This document shows positions 39,289 to 50,450 of a DNA stretch of 64,000 nt, one piece after another. Made by a program: the position numbers and the translations under genes. A model generated the notes under the pieces. It ran no database searches, was not told where the DNA came from, and saw nothing but the letters and a program-made list of their open reading frames with translations. The stretch is from Hymenolepis diminuta (taxonomy: Eukaryota; Platyhelminthes; Cestoda; Cyclophyllidea; Hymenolepididae), in the NCBI GenBank assembly GCA_900708905.1, contig CAADRB010000050.1:812599-876598 (forward strand), written 5' to 3'. Within the stretch, counting starts at the first letter, position 1. Every line of letters starts with the position of its first letter.

Positions 39289-40131
39289 TTACAGAGAGCC
39301 AATTAATTTTGCTCTGATTAGTCTTGACCACGCTGCTGATGAATAATTTGAATATCTGGAAGTGGACTGTGGGAAACAACTTTTTTTATGCCCAGCCCTT
39401 CGGCACTGTATAAATCGATAGTGCTTGAAAGAACATTTTGAGGGAAATCCCAATCTTTGCAGTATGGACAAGGTCTGTTTGATTGATAGACTCGGCAGTG
39501 CCACAGGTTTGGTGGACTGAATTATAGATACGGACATTTTGAGCAGGAGACGTGTGTATATGACATCAGAATCAATGAGAGCTGAATCACGTATAAGATT
39601 TATCATCTTAGCTCCCTCTCTGACCGTTTCCAGTAGCTTCACGTTAGATTTTCCCTCTTTTTGTTATAACAGATGAGTCCTTTCTGACAACTAATACTTT
39701 TCAGAGATGAAAATAAAATATCTAAACTACTCTTCTGTTAAAGTGCAAAACTCATTTCGTGACAATGGATGTTCACAGCGCTTCCAAAGGCATATAAATC
39801 CTTATCACGCTGGATGATATGTGTGGAATAGTTGTAGTGGGTGTTGAAAAGAGAGAGAATTTGCTGAATTTATGATTATGGATGATCTCAGCCACATATT
39901 TGGTGACATCTTCAGTAGCGCGATCGTAAATTTCAACATATACAGAGTATCTAACAGTATATGAGGAAGGAATAGGAGACGTGGATGTAATGGAAGCACC
40001 CAGTTGTTGAAGATTTTTAACTTTGGTCGAAAAAGCTCTAACATTTGCAGGTATACCGTAGAACATCTCCAACAATTAAACTAAATCCAATAATTGTTGA
40101 GAAAGTTGTAAAGTTTTCGGCGTAGGCATTG
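39289..40131 (-). pseudogene. gag fossil of the Mag-like element
   Basis: An ATG near 40131, just inside the 5' LTR, opens a frame (MPTPKTLQL) broken by a stop after 17 codons and continuing in frame to 39773. Further down, a Cys/His cluster (CRRAGHKKSC near 39390-39420) resembles the Gag zinc knuckle of Mag-type elements, with irregular spacing. Gag would form the particle core. The reading frame is interrupted several times. Confidence 0.6.
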
Positions 40132-40171
40132 TCAAAAAATATCGGAGATTTTAATTGATGTTACTGGCCAA

Positions 40172-40398
40172 TGTTATAGCCTTATTAACCTCTTAAATAA
40201 CCACAAATCCCCCGAACTCAATTATAACACAGGACTAAGCAAATTTCTGAAATCTACTTAAAATACTACCAGCAACAATCCACAATGTTGGCACATTTTA
40301 ACAATTATGTAAAATTAGTAAATATTTAATAGTAATAGGAATAAAATATGCAAAATTGTTACATTAATTTTTGAGGAAAAAATACCTCTTTTTATACA
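40172..40398 (-). repeat. 5' LTR of the Mag-like gypsy element
   Basis: The element strand begins TGTATAAAAAGAGG (a TATA-like stretch near the start) and ends GGCTATAACA. Directly inside, the element strand reads TTGGCCAGTAACATC, where TGG could pair with a tRNA 3' CCA as a primer-binding site; the tRNA is not identified. Confidence 0.8.
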
Positions 40399-41159
40399 GC
40401 AACGGAATTTACTCCCTGGACTTAGGAATGAGTTCATTTTAGAGCCCCAAAACCACTTGATTTAAATAAATTGTTGGGCGTGACGCGCTTGTTTAATTTG
40501 TATCAACTTACAGCGAAACACGAAAGCATTTTTTAAAAATATTTTGCCATAATTTGGGTTTTAACCAATCAGTGACCAACACCGCATATGTGTAGAATTC
40601 CGTGTGTAATTCTGACTTTATCGAAAAGTGTTTTTACTCTTTTCAGTAAACCAGGAAAAGGTGTGAAAATTTTCGCTTAATAAATCTACAAGTCCCACTC
40701 TAAACAACAAAATATTGGTAAAATTTTGTTGGATTGCTAATCTTCAGAAACTTGGGTGTTGTTTGTTTTGATGCTTAATAAAAATCCATTATTATCAGTA
40801 AATTACATCAATTCGCTTGGTAAAATAACGAAATTTATCTGATTGCAATCTAAAATTTAATTTTTCATTTTGCGTTCCTGCTTTCGGCAAGAGTCTTGCA
40901 AACAACTTACAGCAAAATGATGTTTAATGTCAAGTTAGACTTAAGTGAGGAATAAATGAGAAAACAGTCAACTGATTTTCTCTGCCGACACTTTTTCGCA
41001 GTGAAGTGAAACTTTCATTTCCTTCCGCTTACCCATTTGAAGTATGTAATATTTCAAAATCTGAAATTCAACATTTTCGGTTCACTTAGACATACTCTGA
41101 TAAAAAAGAAATGATTAAATCAACTTTTCTTTAGCTCAATAAAGCAAATACAATATAAA
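40399..41159. other. Spacer between the two gypsy fossils
   Basis: Non-coding. Segments at 40,840-41,040 show weak ordered similarity to 51,480-51,700 (ttttgcgt..ctgctt, acttaagtga, then gaaactttca), perhaps another old repeat family. Confidence 0.4.
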
Positions 41160-41871
41160 TATTATTTCTGCATATACCTGTGAGAGGTAAAATCCCCGCT
41201 GCAGAAATGGGAAGAAATTGGCGGTTAACATTTATCATGCCTAAGAGTCGGCAGAGTTGGCTGAAGGATTTCGGTAGAGGAACTATCGATCCTCTTTTAC
41301 TTTTTCGTCAGTTAGTTGGAAATTCTTGGCAGATAGAGCATGACCAAGAAAATATAGCGTATTTTTCCTGATTCCACTTTTAGAGGAGTTTATTATGAAC
41401 TCATAAAAGTTCAGTCGTTCAAAAACAATCTCCAAATGCTTCCTTTGTTCTCCTTCAGTTCCGCTAGCCACCAGGATGTCATCGATATAGGCAAAAACGA
41501 AGTTGAGACCATGCAACACCTCATCCAATAAAACGCTGGAAAATTTGGACTACAGTTCGTAAATCAAATGGCATTCGAAGGAATTCAAACAGACCAAATA
41601 GGGTGGCAATGGTGGTTTTGAGAACATCTGCTTTAGCCATAGGAATCTGGTTATAAGAGCGGACAAGATCGGTTTTGGAGAAAATTTTCTTATTCTGAAG
41701 ATTGGATGAGAAGTTTTGTACATTAAGTATGGAGTAAGTGTTCGAGACTGTGATTGATTTGACGGCAAGATAGTCACCACAAGGACAATAATTACCGGAT
41801 TTCTTAGGAACCATATAGAGAACGGATGACCAAATACTGGAAGAACAAAGAATAGTACCAAGATCGAGCAT
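41160..41871 (-). pseudogene. Reverse transcriptase fossil of the CsRn1-like element
   Basis: Gypsy RT blocks follow in order: IWSSVLYMVPKKSG; CGDYLAVKSITV (RRLN-type); IFSKTDLVRSYNQIPMA, with the first catalytic Asp; TTIATLFGLFEFLRMPFDLR; FVFAYIDDILVAS, with YIDD intact; and a thumb resembling QLCRLLGMINVNRQFLP, ending near 41160. Few disabling changes interrupt the domain compared with the neighbouring element; a frame break near 41525 and loss of the following RNase H make it non-functional. Confidence 0.88.
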
Positions 41872-42119
41872 TTGTTCGAAATCGTCCTTAGCGATCTTAT
41901 ATCGGGTGGGAAAAAGATCACAGACCGGAGGTTTGTCAGGGTTTCCATGAGTAATAATAGAATGGGCGACAAAGCGGTTTACAGGATTGTCACGACAAAC
42001 AGGGTTGATGAGGTCAGAGGATTTTTCAAGGATGGGGTGAAAGTGCTAATCAGAAGGTTACAGAATAGTAATAGGGACAAGGATATTCGGTACACTTAGA
42101 ACAAAGGTTCGTTGGGGGA

Positions 42120-42375
42120 TCAAATAGCTTTTTCTGCTGACATCAAGGTTAAAGTGACAAAAGAAATCAACCCCAATAGTTGGTTTGAGGGGATCAGTGT
42201 TGATGAAAACTTAGCGTAAGGCTCTGCAAATCCGAGCTCCGGAGTGACTGATTTCTGGCCATTTCTTGATAGGAGAACCGTTCAGTCAGCGGGAGTAGAA
42301 AGATGTATTGAAATTTCCTCTAAAGAGTCGATCAAATAAGATGTGCCAGAGCTTCGATCTTAAAGGAAAAGACGG
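42120..42375 (-). pseudogene. Protease fossil of the CsRn1-like element
   Basis: The minus strand reads DRSSGTSYLIDSLEEISIHLS, aligning with the gypsy protease active-site region where DTGAE has become DSLEE. Further on, TIGVDFFCHFNLD matches the conserved end ILGADFLRHF. Stops interrupt the frame. Confidence 0.7.
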
Positions 42376-42919
42376 TTACCTGAATGACCGCTAACAATTT
42401 TTACTACTACCGTCGGGTTTGCTCGTTTCCGACTGAGCTTGGAATAGACAGGATGATAAACAGTGGCGCGCCGAAGCACCATATTTGCGTTGATACGAGG
42501 AAATATTATTTTCTCTACTTCTAAATTTTGAAACGTCTGGACTGTAAACTTCTGCGTCTATTTGATGAGCGACTGCATTGTTACTTTTCCTTAGATTTAG
42601 AGCGTCAATTTTTGTCTACAGTCTTAGCATGCGTTCCTCCCAGGCTGCCATTGGTTAATTTTTGGTAAAGGTATGGGGGTCTGCTCAATTCCTGAAGACC
42701 CGACATTTTGGATTATAATGTCTGGCATTTCTGCCAGTGATTCCATTAGTTTGATTTTAAGTGCATTTACTAAGATAGGCTGTATGTACGAGGGGAGTTT
42801 TTTAAAATATAATAGCTTCCGTCACGTCGGGGTCACCAATTTGTTGGAGACTGGTATTAAGAGCTTTCAGCTACGGCTGATGCAAAACACTTTCACAAAC
42901 AACAGACAACCACTGTTTT

Positions 42920-43065
42920 AAATTAGAGACCCAAGAGTTGAGAATAATCCAAAGTGTGCTGAGCAAAGGCAATAGAAACTCGAGAGTGAAAGAGAAAGAA
43001 TATAATGAGGCAGGAGGGAGAGCTTGGGAGTTGTCTCGCAGACAGCGTGTGTGAAATTTTTGCAG
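42920..43065 (+). repeat. GA-rich dispersed block
   Basis: ACTCGAGAG at 42978-42986, then an A/G run (gaggcaggagggagagc), then gcgtgtgtg. The same ACTCGAGAG plus purine run is at 54363. It abuts the gag end of the CsRn1-like fossil. Confidence 0.4.
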
Positions 43066-43429
43066 ATTAAAGTATAAGTTATTGCGAAAGAGGAGAACAC
43101 GAATCATGAATTAATATTTTCCGGCGTGAAACATCCAGGAAACAGTTCAAGTAAACGCGAAAAAGTAAACATGGTTTTCTCTTATCCAAAATGCATTAAA
43201 CTAATATTACTCAAAATACTACGAAATTTTTGGGGAATCCTCCAAACATATTTCAGAAAATTAAATTATCCAGCTTTTATAATTTTGTCTTTCTCTTTAA
43301 CGACGAAAAATTAGCAATTTAAGATAATCTGATTCTGGTATTGGGCGTTTGAAAAACATTTTCACTCTATTTGGTACACATCTTTAATATAAACGTAAAT
43401 AAAAGAAGCAATTTCAAATTCACGTAAGT

Positions 43430-43665
43430 TTCAGCATCTTTCCACCGAATTCAAATTTCCTTCAAATAGATATGACTCCCGTAAAGCTATTTAGAATATA
43501 GTAATGGATACATAAATCCTTCCTGAAACCTTTTCCGATTTCCAAATAAGCAATTGCGGGTCTGAAAGGATAGCCCGCTATTCGCTCATGATTGTATTAA
43601 AGTTAACCGTTCGCCAAGATGATACCATTTCTCAAAAAGCAAACTTTACTATTATGCATTTATTT
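43430..43665 (+). repeat. Dispersed repeat family B, copy 1
   Basis: tcatgattgtattaaagttaaccgttcgc followed by ccatttctcaaaaagcaaa closely matches the segment near 45810-45870. Weaker similarity continues upstream. Confidence 0.4.
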
Positions 43666-44584
43666 AGTTTAATTTTCACAAAACCAAGTCAGTTGTCTTG
43701 TTAATTATCTTAAAGGGTCAATTTCATTCATTCTATTCGTTTATCAATAATAATTTAAAAATAGTTATTGAATGTTAAATGATCGATTGGAATTTAATCA
43801 GACCTATTGGATTCGATATTTTTTTCGTTACATAATTCACGAATTAAATGAGCCTCTTATATTCTTATTTAAATGGAAGGACTTAATTCACCTTCTATGA
43901 ACACAGCTAACGGAGCTCTACTAATTTAAACGTTTTAGCTACCTCATTTTTCCCATACTAAGACTACAAGCTGCCCAATATCGTACGGGTGCACTCCGTG
44001 TTGAATTGGGAAGAAAATTCACCATATTTTAATAATCGGTCAATAAGCACCAGACATTGTAGATAAGCATTTTCTGTAATTCAAGAGACAAACCAAAAGA
44101 TTTAACTAACCATTGTGTAAATTTTATACAACCGGAATCAAAAACCAGGCGAGATATGACTCTCTGCTTTCCTGACATCGCTATCAGTTTTTTTTATTTC
44201 TTTCATTCTCTCATTTGTTGAACTCCCTGTCTACCGATTTCGCCTGCCTTCCGCAGTTAAAGTCTTAGGATACATTCCATCTCCATGGATAATAATTATG
44301 AATGTGAAAATGCAACAAATAAGTGACCGATTCTTCAGAATAAGAATAGGTGAAGCAAAATGATGTCTAAAGTTATTGTCATTTAGATGGTACTTGCATA
44401 GAATTACTCCGAAGTATTAATTAAAAATTATTCATCTGACAGAGGAACTCCGGCGCTGATTACGATTTTAATCTGTACCTTTAAAATAGATCAAGTCCCG
44501 ACAGGTAAAGTTACTTTAAGAGCCAGACTAAATCTGGCTAGATATCCACTCATGGAACTATTGATATTCCTAAGACTAACAGGA

Positions 44585-44800
44585 TCCAGCATCCTCTCCC
44601 GAGTGAGAATTCCAAGAATTAAGTATGACCAGATGTAGAGTGAGTAACTGGTAGTGAATGATAGGTGGAGGGGGAATAGAAAAAGAAATTGAGAGAAACG
44701 AGGAAGGTGGTACAAGGATAAAAGGGATGGTAAGAAACAGACGTGAATGTGTTTGCGACTAGGGATTTGTGTGATTGCGCGTGCATTGTTCGTAGATGGG
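44585..44800 (+). repeat. GA-rich then GT-rich dispersed block
   Basis: Purine tract (gtggagggggaatagaaaaa, then ttgagagaaacgaggaagg) followed by gtgaatgtgtttgcg and tttgtgtgattgcgcgtgc. Same order as the copies at 32.7 and 43.0 kb. Confidence 0.4.
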
Positions 44801-45228
44801 TAAAAATTGCTAACTGATAATTATGTACGGGACAATATTGAAGCAATACATAGAGAGGCAAAGCAATTAATGGATAAGAGGGCTGACTAATGCTACTTAC
44901 ACAAAGTTAGTATGCAATGCTGGTGAGAGTTGGATAATCAGTCACATATCGTTCTAGGAAAATTAAAATTATTCTATCATAAAAGTGTCATAAAGTTGAT
45001 ATGCATTTTTAAATAAGCAATTTTAATCATTTATGTGCACTTTCAGAATAACAAAAAACACATAAATTTCTTACATAGAACCGGCCATAGGCGCTTTGAT
45101 TCTGTATCAGATGCTACACCAATATGCCTTTTTGCTACAGTTAGGTAGTCTTCCTAAGCAGTCCGGATAGCATCAGCACATCCCTCGATTATAAATTTGC
45201 TCCCGAAATTAACTAGTTTGCGCCCAAA

Positions 45229-45467
45229 GTAGCGAGAACCAGAGGGGTATTGAGTGGAAAGGGTTTACTGATTCACAAGTGATGAGATAGTAAAAAGTTT
45301 ATTATGTAAACAGAGCTCCGTATGAGATGAGATAGTAAGAATTTTAAGCGAGCAGAGCTTCCTATGGGATGCTGTCAACGAGCGTGGTCCTTAAATACAA
45401 ACAACGCTAAGATGCAGGGATATCGATTGCTGACTGGCTGAGGAGGCCTCTGAACGTGAACTCCACA
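45229..45467 (-). repeat. Candidate orphan LTR, possibly 5' LTR of the CsRn1-like element
   Basis: On the minus strand the block starts TGTGGAGTTCACG, has a TATTTAAGG TATA-like stretch, a tandemly doubled 45-bp internal unit, and ends CTCTGGTTCTCGCTAC before TTTGGGCGCAAACTAG, a plausible primer-binding region. This layout fits a gypsy LTR. It lies 2.3 kb upstream (element strand) of the CsRn1-like gag fossil, too far unless DNA inserted between; no second LTR copy was found in the window. Confidence 0.4.
45281..45370. repeat. Two-copy tandem repeat, 45-bp unit
   Basis: gatgagatagtaa begins at 45281 and again at 45326. Each unit contains a cagagct.cctatg.gatg segment near its end. The units differ at several positions. 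The pair lies inside the candidate LTR. Confidence 0.7.
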
Positions 45468-45639
45468 ATCCCTTAATGCAAAATAGGTATTGATTCTCAC
45501 AATTTATATGATGAAATATATTTTTATAATGAAATAATCCAGCTTTTAAGATTTAAAATGTTGTAATTTAACGTTTAAAATAAATTTCATTACTTTTTGG
45601 CATCTCGAAAGACATTCTCACATGAGACTCAAATATCGG

Positions 45640-45875
45640 ATTTCTCCAACTGAAGTAAACCCTTCTAAAAATAAACTCAATGCCACTTAAGCAGTTTAAA
45701 ATAAAGTCGAGGATGAGTAAATTCTCTCCCAAGAAATTTTTTGATGCTTATTTTGGCCATTTCCGCAGCTGATGCTTTTCGTGCAATAAACTGAACTTTT
45801 AACTTATTCATGACTGAATTAAAGTTAACTGTTTGCTATATGGCCATTTCTTAAAAAAAAAACAAAATTTAATGT
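45640..45875 (+). repeat. Dispersed repeat family B, copy 2
   Basis: tcatgactgaattaaagtta, then actgtttgc, then ccatttcttaaaaaa. Same orientation as the copy at 43.4-43.7 kb. The two copies flank the region holding the candidate LTR. Confidence 0.4.
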
Positions 45876-46267
45876 AATTTAAAAATATTTGTTTATGATC
45901 CCCGAAAAATAAATTGCTTAGCCTGCCGATTAGCTTAAAAAGTAATTTTTACTCTACTTATTTATTAAAACCAATTTACGAATTATTGTAAATCATAATT
46001 GTTACTTCTCGCAGTACAATAAAAAATAATTTAACAAACTGATTTGAGAGAAACAATTTAGATCGGTTGACAAAAGTTCCTTATAATTATATTTTCGGTA
46101 TTTGGCATACTTTTCCATCTTTAACTTGTAATGTTTGTTTCAACATGCAGAAATGCGAAAGTTATGCATCCATTTTTCTCGATTCGTGTAATCGATACAG
46201 TTCTGAAATAAATGGATGGAGTAGTATTAACAAACGATGAAGGAGAAAGGGTCAAAAGGGTACAGAG

Positions 46268-46400
46268 CCCAACGCCAAAGCATCAAAAATTTTTACTTCA
46301 TTTGATATTTGGAATCGAGTTATGCGATATTTACTAAGTAGGTAGTTCACATTCCGAAATTCAAATTATACGATTAGCATCCTTGATTGCAGCAAATACT
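46268..46400 (+). repeat. Dispersed repeat family A, copy 2
   Basis: Counterpart of 30941-31080 in the same orientation: aaaaatttttac, gatatttgga, gtagttcacat, gaaattcaaat, ccttgattg. Family unknown. Confidence 0.45.
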
Positions 46401-49400
46401 TGTCTAAGGGGCCTTCAGTGCTTATTGATTGGCGTTGCCATTTCAATTCATCTTGCTTCCAGAGTTCGAGAAGGCACGCTGTCTCTACTGATATTAATCA
46501 TCATACAGCTCCTGATATATCAGGGGCTTGAGCAAAAATTTTTGTTAACAGAGCCGATATTAAATTTTACCCTCATCCATAAATTCATTAAGGTATATAA
46601 TGAACTTAAAACACCATAAAGCTGCTCACTTATATACATACCAACTATAAACATTGATCAACGTATTATAATTTTAATTACATATTAAAAGCTCGAACAA
46701 GGTTGGTCTAGCATTTCCAGATTCTCACTTCTATTTTGACTCATCCTCATCCTTTCAGAAATCAGCTTCGGTTACCCACATACGTTCCTCTCCTAATGCA
46801 ATCTAGCATAATAAATCGCCCTTACGCTACTTCTTGTGAGTTGCATTGCGCTAAGATCTACGTAAAATAGCTCAGAAGAAATCAGGGCGTACACGTCCAG
46901 CATTATTCAAAAGCTACAACTACATATATATGAGGACCCAGGGAGGTCAACCATACTCACGTCGACCTATCCAAAGAGCCCAGATACCACAATGATAATG
47001 AAATCCAGTATCACTAATATAGAGCCTTTTCGGTCACGATTTCGATTTATATAGACCCTGGAATAAAACTCATGGTAGTTGGTAAGGGAGCATATTAAAA
47101 ATAAATCACTTAATTTATAAAAGTGTATTTAATCGATTCTCGATTACCTTTTGCGTTCGACGAAACGTTATCTTTTTTTTTCATATAGTCAACGAGACAT
47201 TTACGCCAATATATAGGAGAGAAATTCAAAATTTCCCTTTCAATATATTTTGGAACTATTTTTGAAACTCTCTGTTTATGGATCTTGTAAGAAATCAGTT
47301 AATTTTTTTCCTAATTTTGGCGGCAATGAAGAACACGGTACCCAAAACTGGCCAAAATAAGATATTAGAAGAGAGATCAAATTCATACTCAGAATCTTAA
47401 GCTCCAACACTTTTACTAAATAGTACAGACCAATATTCAGGACAGTACTTTAAAATGAATATCTAAGACAAATGTAGTAGAGTTTATGACTATGGGAAAA
47501 CGATGACTCGATGTTTAACGAGTACGTCTGCTAAGAGGTCACGGATTTTATGCTCACTGGTTAATTCTGTTTAATATGGAGATCGGCAAAATTCGATTTT
47601 TCTACCGAATCGCCCTGGAATAGCGGTTCATATACTAAAAATTAGGTTGAATTTTATCGTTAAACCAAAAGTATTCAGTTTCACTGTCTAATCAGTGTCT
47701 GTTGGTCGAAATCCATCTAATTTTTGTGTATTTTTTGAATTAGGAAGATAGGTTAATTTGATCCATTCCACTTTTAAGCTAAGGATATCATCAAAACTTC
47801 TATCTGCAAGAAATATCGTTTAATGCGGTTATAATAAAATGCTCAAACTGCTCCAGTTATTTCCTTTCAGTACAATAAAATGTCACTATTAATTCGCTCA
47901 ATAGGTAAGCTTGCCATTATTGTTACCATCCTCTTTTGTAGTGTATCTAGCATCCATTACTTCATAGATGTTTTCTGTCCCACTCTGTGCTTTCTTAACA
48001 ACATGCAATGTTAATTAGTCTCTTAGATTATTAGTCTCTAGCGTGATCATGAAGGAAGTAATAATAGGTCAGATCAGAGAGTTGCTATAGCAAATTATCT
48101 CCTTTTGGATAGTAGCTTGAAGATGGGAGAAGTTAATACACCATAAAATTATTGGGATAAACTTAGAACTATGTGCCTAATGCTCACCTTTTTAATCCTA
48201 TTGGACATTCATGCCATGAATTTTATGCTTAGCTGAATTAGCCGTCCGTTTCTGATGTCGGCACAAAAAGGCTTGTTATCTCAATCACTGTTAGATTGTC
48301 TGATTAGCCTCTAAAAGCTGTCTTAGAGGCGCTTTTACACGCAAAGGACGTGAATATCAGAAAAATGAACGATGTCCACTAATAAGTTCTAATTTGAAGC
48401 ATCGAAAAACAATCGTATTAGCGTATGATTGGATGAGACTCTACTTATACCTTTTGTATGAGATAAATCTTAATAATTATATATATTTTTCTACAGCTAA
48501 AATGAAGATGTTAGTAATGGGACAACTTTATCAGCCTTGATAATGGTTGATTTCATTAGGATTTGTTATTTACGGGCATAAACTACCCAATGTGTTAATG
48601 GTCATGTGACCCATCAGACAAACAATGTCCAGAAAGTCAGTGTTAATAAACAAGTCATAGTTTGCTTATATCTGATCTCTGTTAAACTTTCCTCCTTTCT
48701 GTATTACATATTCACTTAGCCACACGACAAATGAGCGGATCTTCTTTCAATCCATGGTTTCATGCTGTTTTAAAGAAGCGGATCTCTATGGCAATCGGTA
48801 TTTGCGGTATATTTATCTTAATGAGCGTTCAGAAAATTAAATTTGGTGTTTACTCAGTTTTGACGAATTGAATGACTTATACGTTTTCGATTTGGATAAA
48901 TGATTAGCATCACATGGAAAATATGAAATATCAAATGTAGTTTCTCAGATATCCAAATATTATCATGGTCCCTTCCATAATACTATTAAGCCGCTTTCAA
49001 ACATGCAAGCATATGTCAGCCCAACTGTCATGTAAAAAGAGTCCAGGGGTGCTTATGTTCCTCCTTGTTTTGACTGCTGCATACTAGCTTATAATAATTA
49101 ATGAGCCTTCTGTGATTTTTGACCATGGTAAATGTGGTGTCCGGACATTCAAATTCAGTTCGGCTGATCTAAGAATTAAATATTTCTTACTGTCTCCGTA
49201 AAGTCAGGATTACTAAGACAGTCCCTAATTGTCTCAATGTCCCGACTTCAATCTCACGGGAACCAAGGTGCTACTTTGTGCTCTAAATTCCACCTAATTT
49301 GGATACCATCCTTAATTTCTAATGACAAACCATGTTAACATTAATCCCAAGTTATTTACATTAAATTAAATTGAACCCCTTTGTGTAGAGCATCGTAGAG

Positions 49401-50249
49401 GAAGGTAAGCGTGAAAGAGTTAGGAGCGGGAAGAGGGAGTAGGAGGAGAGAACTAGGTGACAGATATAAACAGATCATGTGAGAGTGAAATTATAATAAA
49501 ATAGCGAAATAGAGAGCTAACTGGTTTATGAGTTCCTGTGCGCACAATATCGCCTGTCCGCTTCTATTTGATTTTTCCTAAGATTCTCTCTCTTTTATAA
49601 TTTCGTTTTGCAATCCAAAATTTTGATATGCTGGAAAACATTTATGGGTAAAAAATACTTACCACAGGAGAACTAATAGCAAACAAATTCATTTACCACA
49701 TAAATAACTGATAATGAAAGAACTATTTGACATTGCTTTTCAACTTTCAAAGTATTGCTTTCTTTCTGCTACTCTTATTCTCGAAATAATGCAATTTTAA
49801 CTAAATTGAATAAAATTCCCCAGAAAAAATTTATTTACCAACTAACACATTCTTAAAGGCGGGATTTGCCAGCCTTTTTTGGAATCAATTTTACAACAGC
49901 CTGAACCAGCACTTTCGGCAGTAATTTTTTTTCATAAAATTAAAGTTTTACTTTCCCTTATTTGTAGTTGTGGGGATAAAATTTTCCTAAACATAAGTGG
50001 AGATTCTTATTGTCAGATAAAAATACCATAAATTAAAGCTTATCAAATGGCCATCTAGTTATAAATTTTTAAGGACAAAATTTGCATCTCAATTTTAATG
50101 TTCTTTTTTATATAATATTTAAACTCTTTCTTTTTTACTCGCAATAACCACGTTTCTTAAATATTCTTTTAATGGAAATTTTTCTTTTCGTTACCCGTTG
50201 GTGATTAACTTTGGGACCTAAATCTCAACCTTAAGACGATTAATAAGCC
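46401..50249. other. AT-rich DNA, mostly unassigned
   Basis: No coding similarity seen. Contains the GA-rich block at 49,385-49,520. Confidence 0.55.
49385..49520 (+). repeat. GA-rich dispersed block
   Basis: aggagcgggaagagggagta then ggaggagagaactagg, with gagagtgaaat further on. A GT-rich part is not evident in this copy. Confidence 0.35.
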
Positions 50250-50450
50250 CACAGTGGTACATAGAGCGCTTAACTGCTGCTGCGACCCCAATTTTACGGG
50301 CAAAACCGCCGTGTCTATTTAAGTGGTTTATTTTTATCGCCATGATTAAACCACTTAAGTGGTCCCCAGACAGGCTTTGTCAGGACGAAGTTTCCCTGGT
50401 CAACGGTGTCCAGTGCCTGTTTACGTTACATCTTCTCAGTGAACTATGAA
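50250..50450 (+). mobile_element. Possible tRNA-headed SINE fossil with a perfect hairpin
   Basis: CACAGTGGTACATAGAGCGC followed by TTAACTGCTGC resembles a tRNA A-box region. About 40 nt later a perfect 12-bp hairpin begins. The stretch is clearly less AT-rich than its surroundings. No B box was recognised. Confidence 0.3.
50319..50358. repeat. Perfect 12-bp hairpin
   Basis: TTAAGTGGTTTA (50319-50330) and TAAACCACTTAA (50347-50358) are exact reverse complements separated by a 16-nt loop. Confidence 0.9.

Larger units (their letters stand above)
36889..40398 (-). mobile_element. Degenerate Ty3/gypsy LTR retrotransposon, Mag/K02A2.6-like, with both LTRs
   Basis: Two direct repeats (36889-37117 and 40172-40398) enclose minus-strand fragments in the order gag, protease, reverse transcriptase, RNase H, connection, integrase. 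That is Ty3/gypsy order. Total length of 3.5 kb is short for the family (about 5 kb) and reflects an internal loss in the reverse transcriptase. All frames carry stops and shifts; the element is inactive. The LTRs differ by roughly a third of positions by eye, so insertion is old. No target-site duplication is recognisable (gtacg before, gcaac after). Confidence 0.9.
41160..42900 (-). mobile_element. CsRn1-like Ty3/gypsy fossil (gag-protease-RT), truncated
   Basis: Minus-strand order: possible gag (42.9-42.6 kb), a Gag Cys/His segment KYGASARHC..SC at 42451-42490, protease (42370-42120) and reverse transcriptase (41871-41160). KYGxxAxxC..(P)C matches the second half of the CHCC Gag motif that marks CsRn1-type elements. 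No RNase H, integrase or adjoining LTRs were seen. It is unlike the neighbouring Mag-like element in all comparable motifs, so it is a separate family. Confidence 0.85.
43066..45228. other. Non-coding DNA between the CsRn1-like gag and the candidate LTR
   Basis: Holds repeat family B copy 1 and a GA-rich block. No gag-like frame is visible, so if the LTR belongs to the element this interval must be largely inserted DNA. Confidence 0.45.

Noticed and set aside
42871..43107. Minus-strand open frames rich in Ser/Leu/Phe
   Set aside because: They are the complement of the purine-rich block and reflect low complexity, not a gene.
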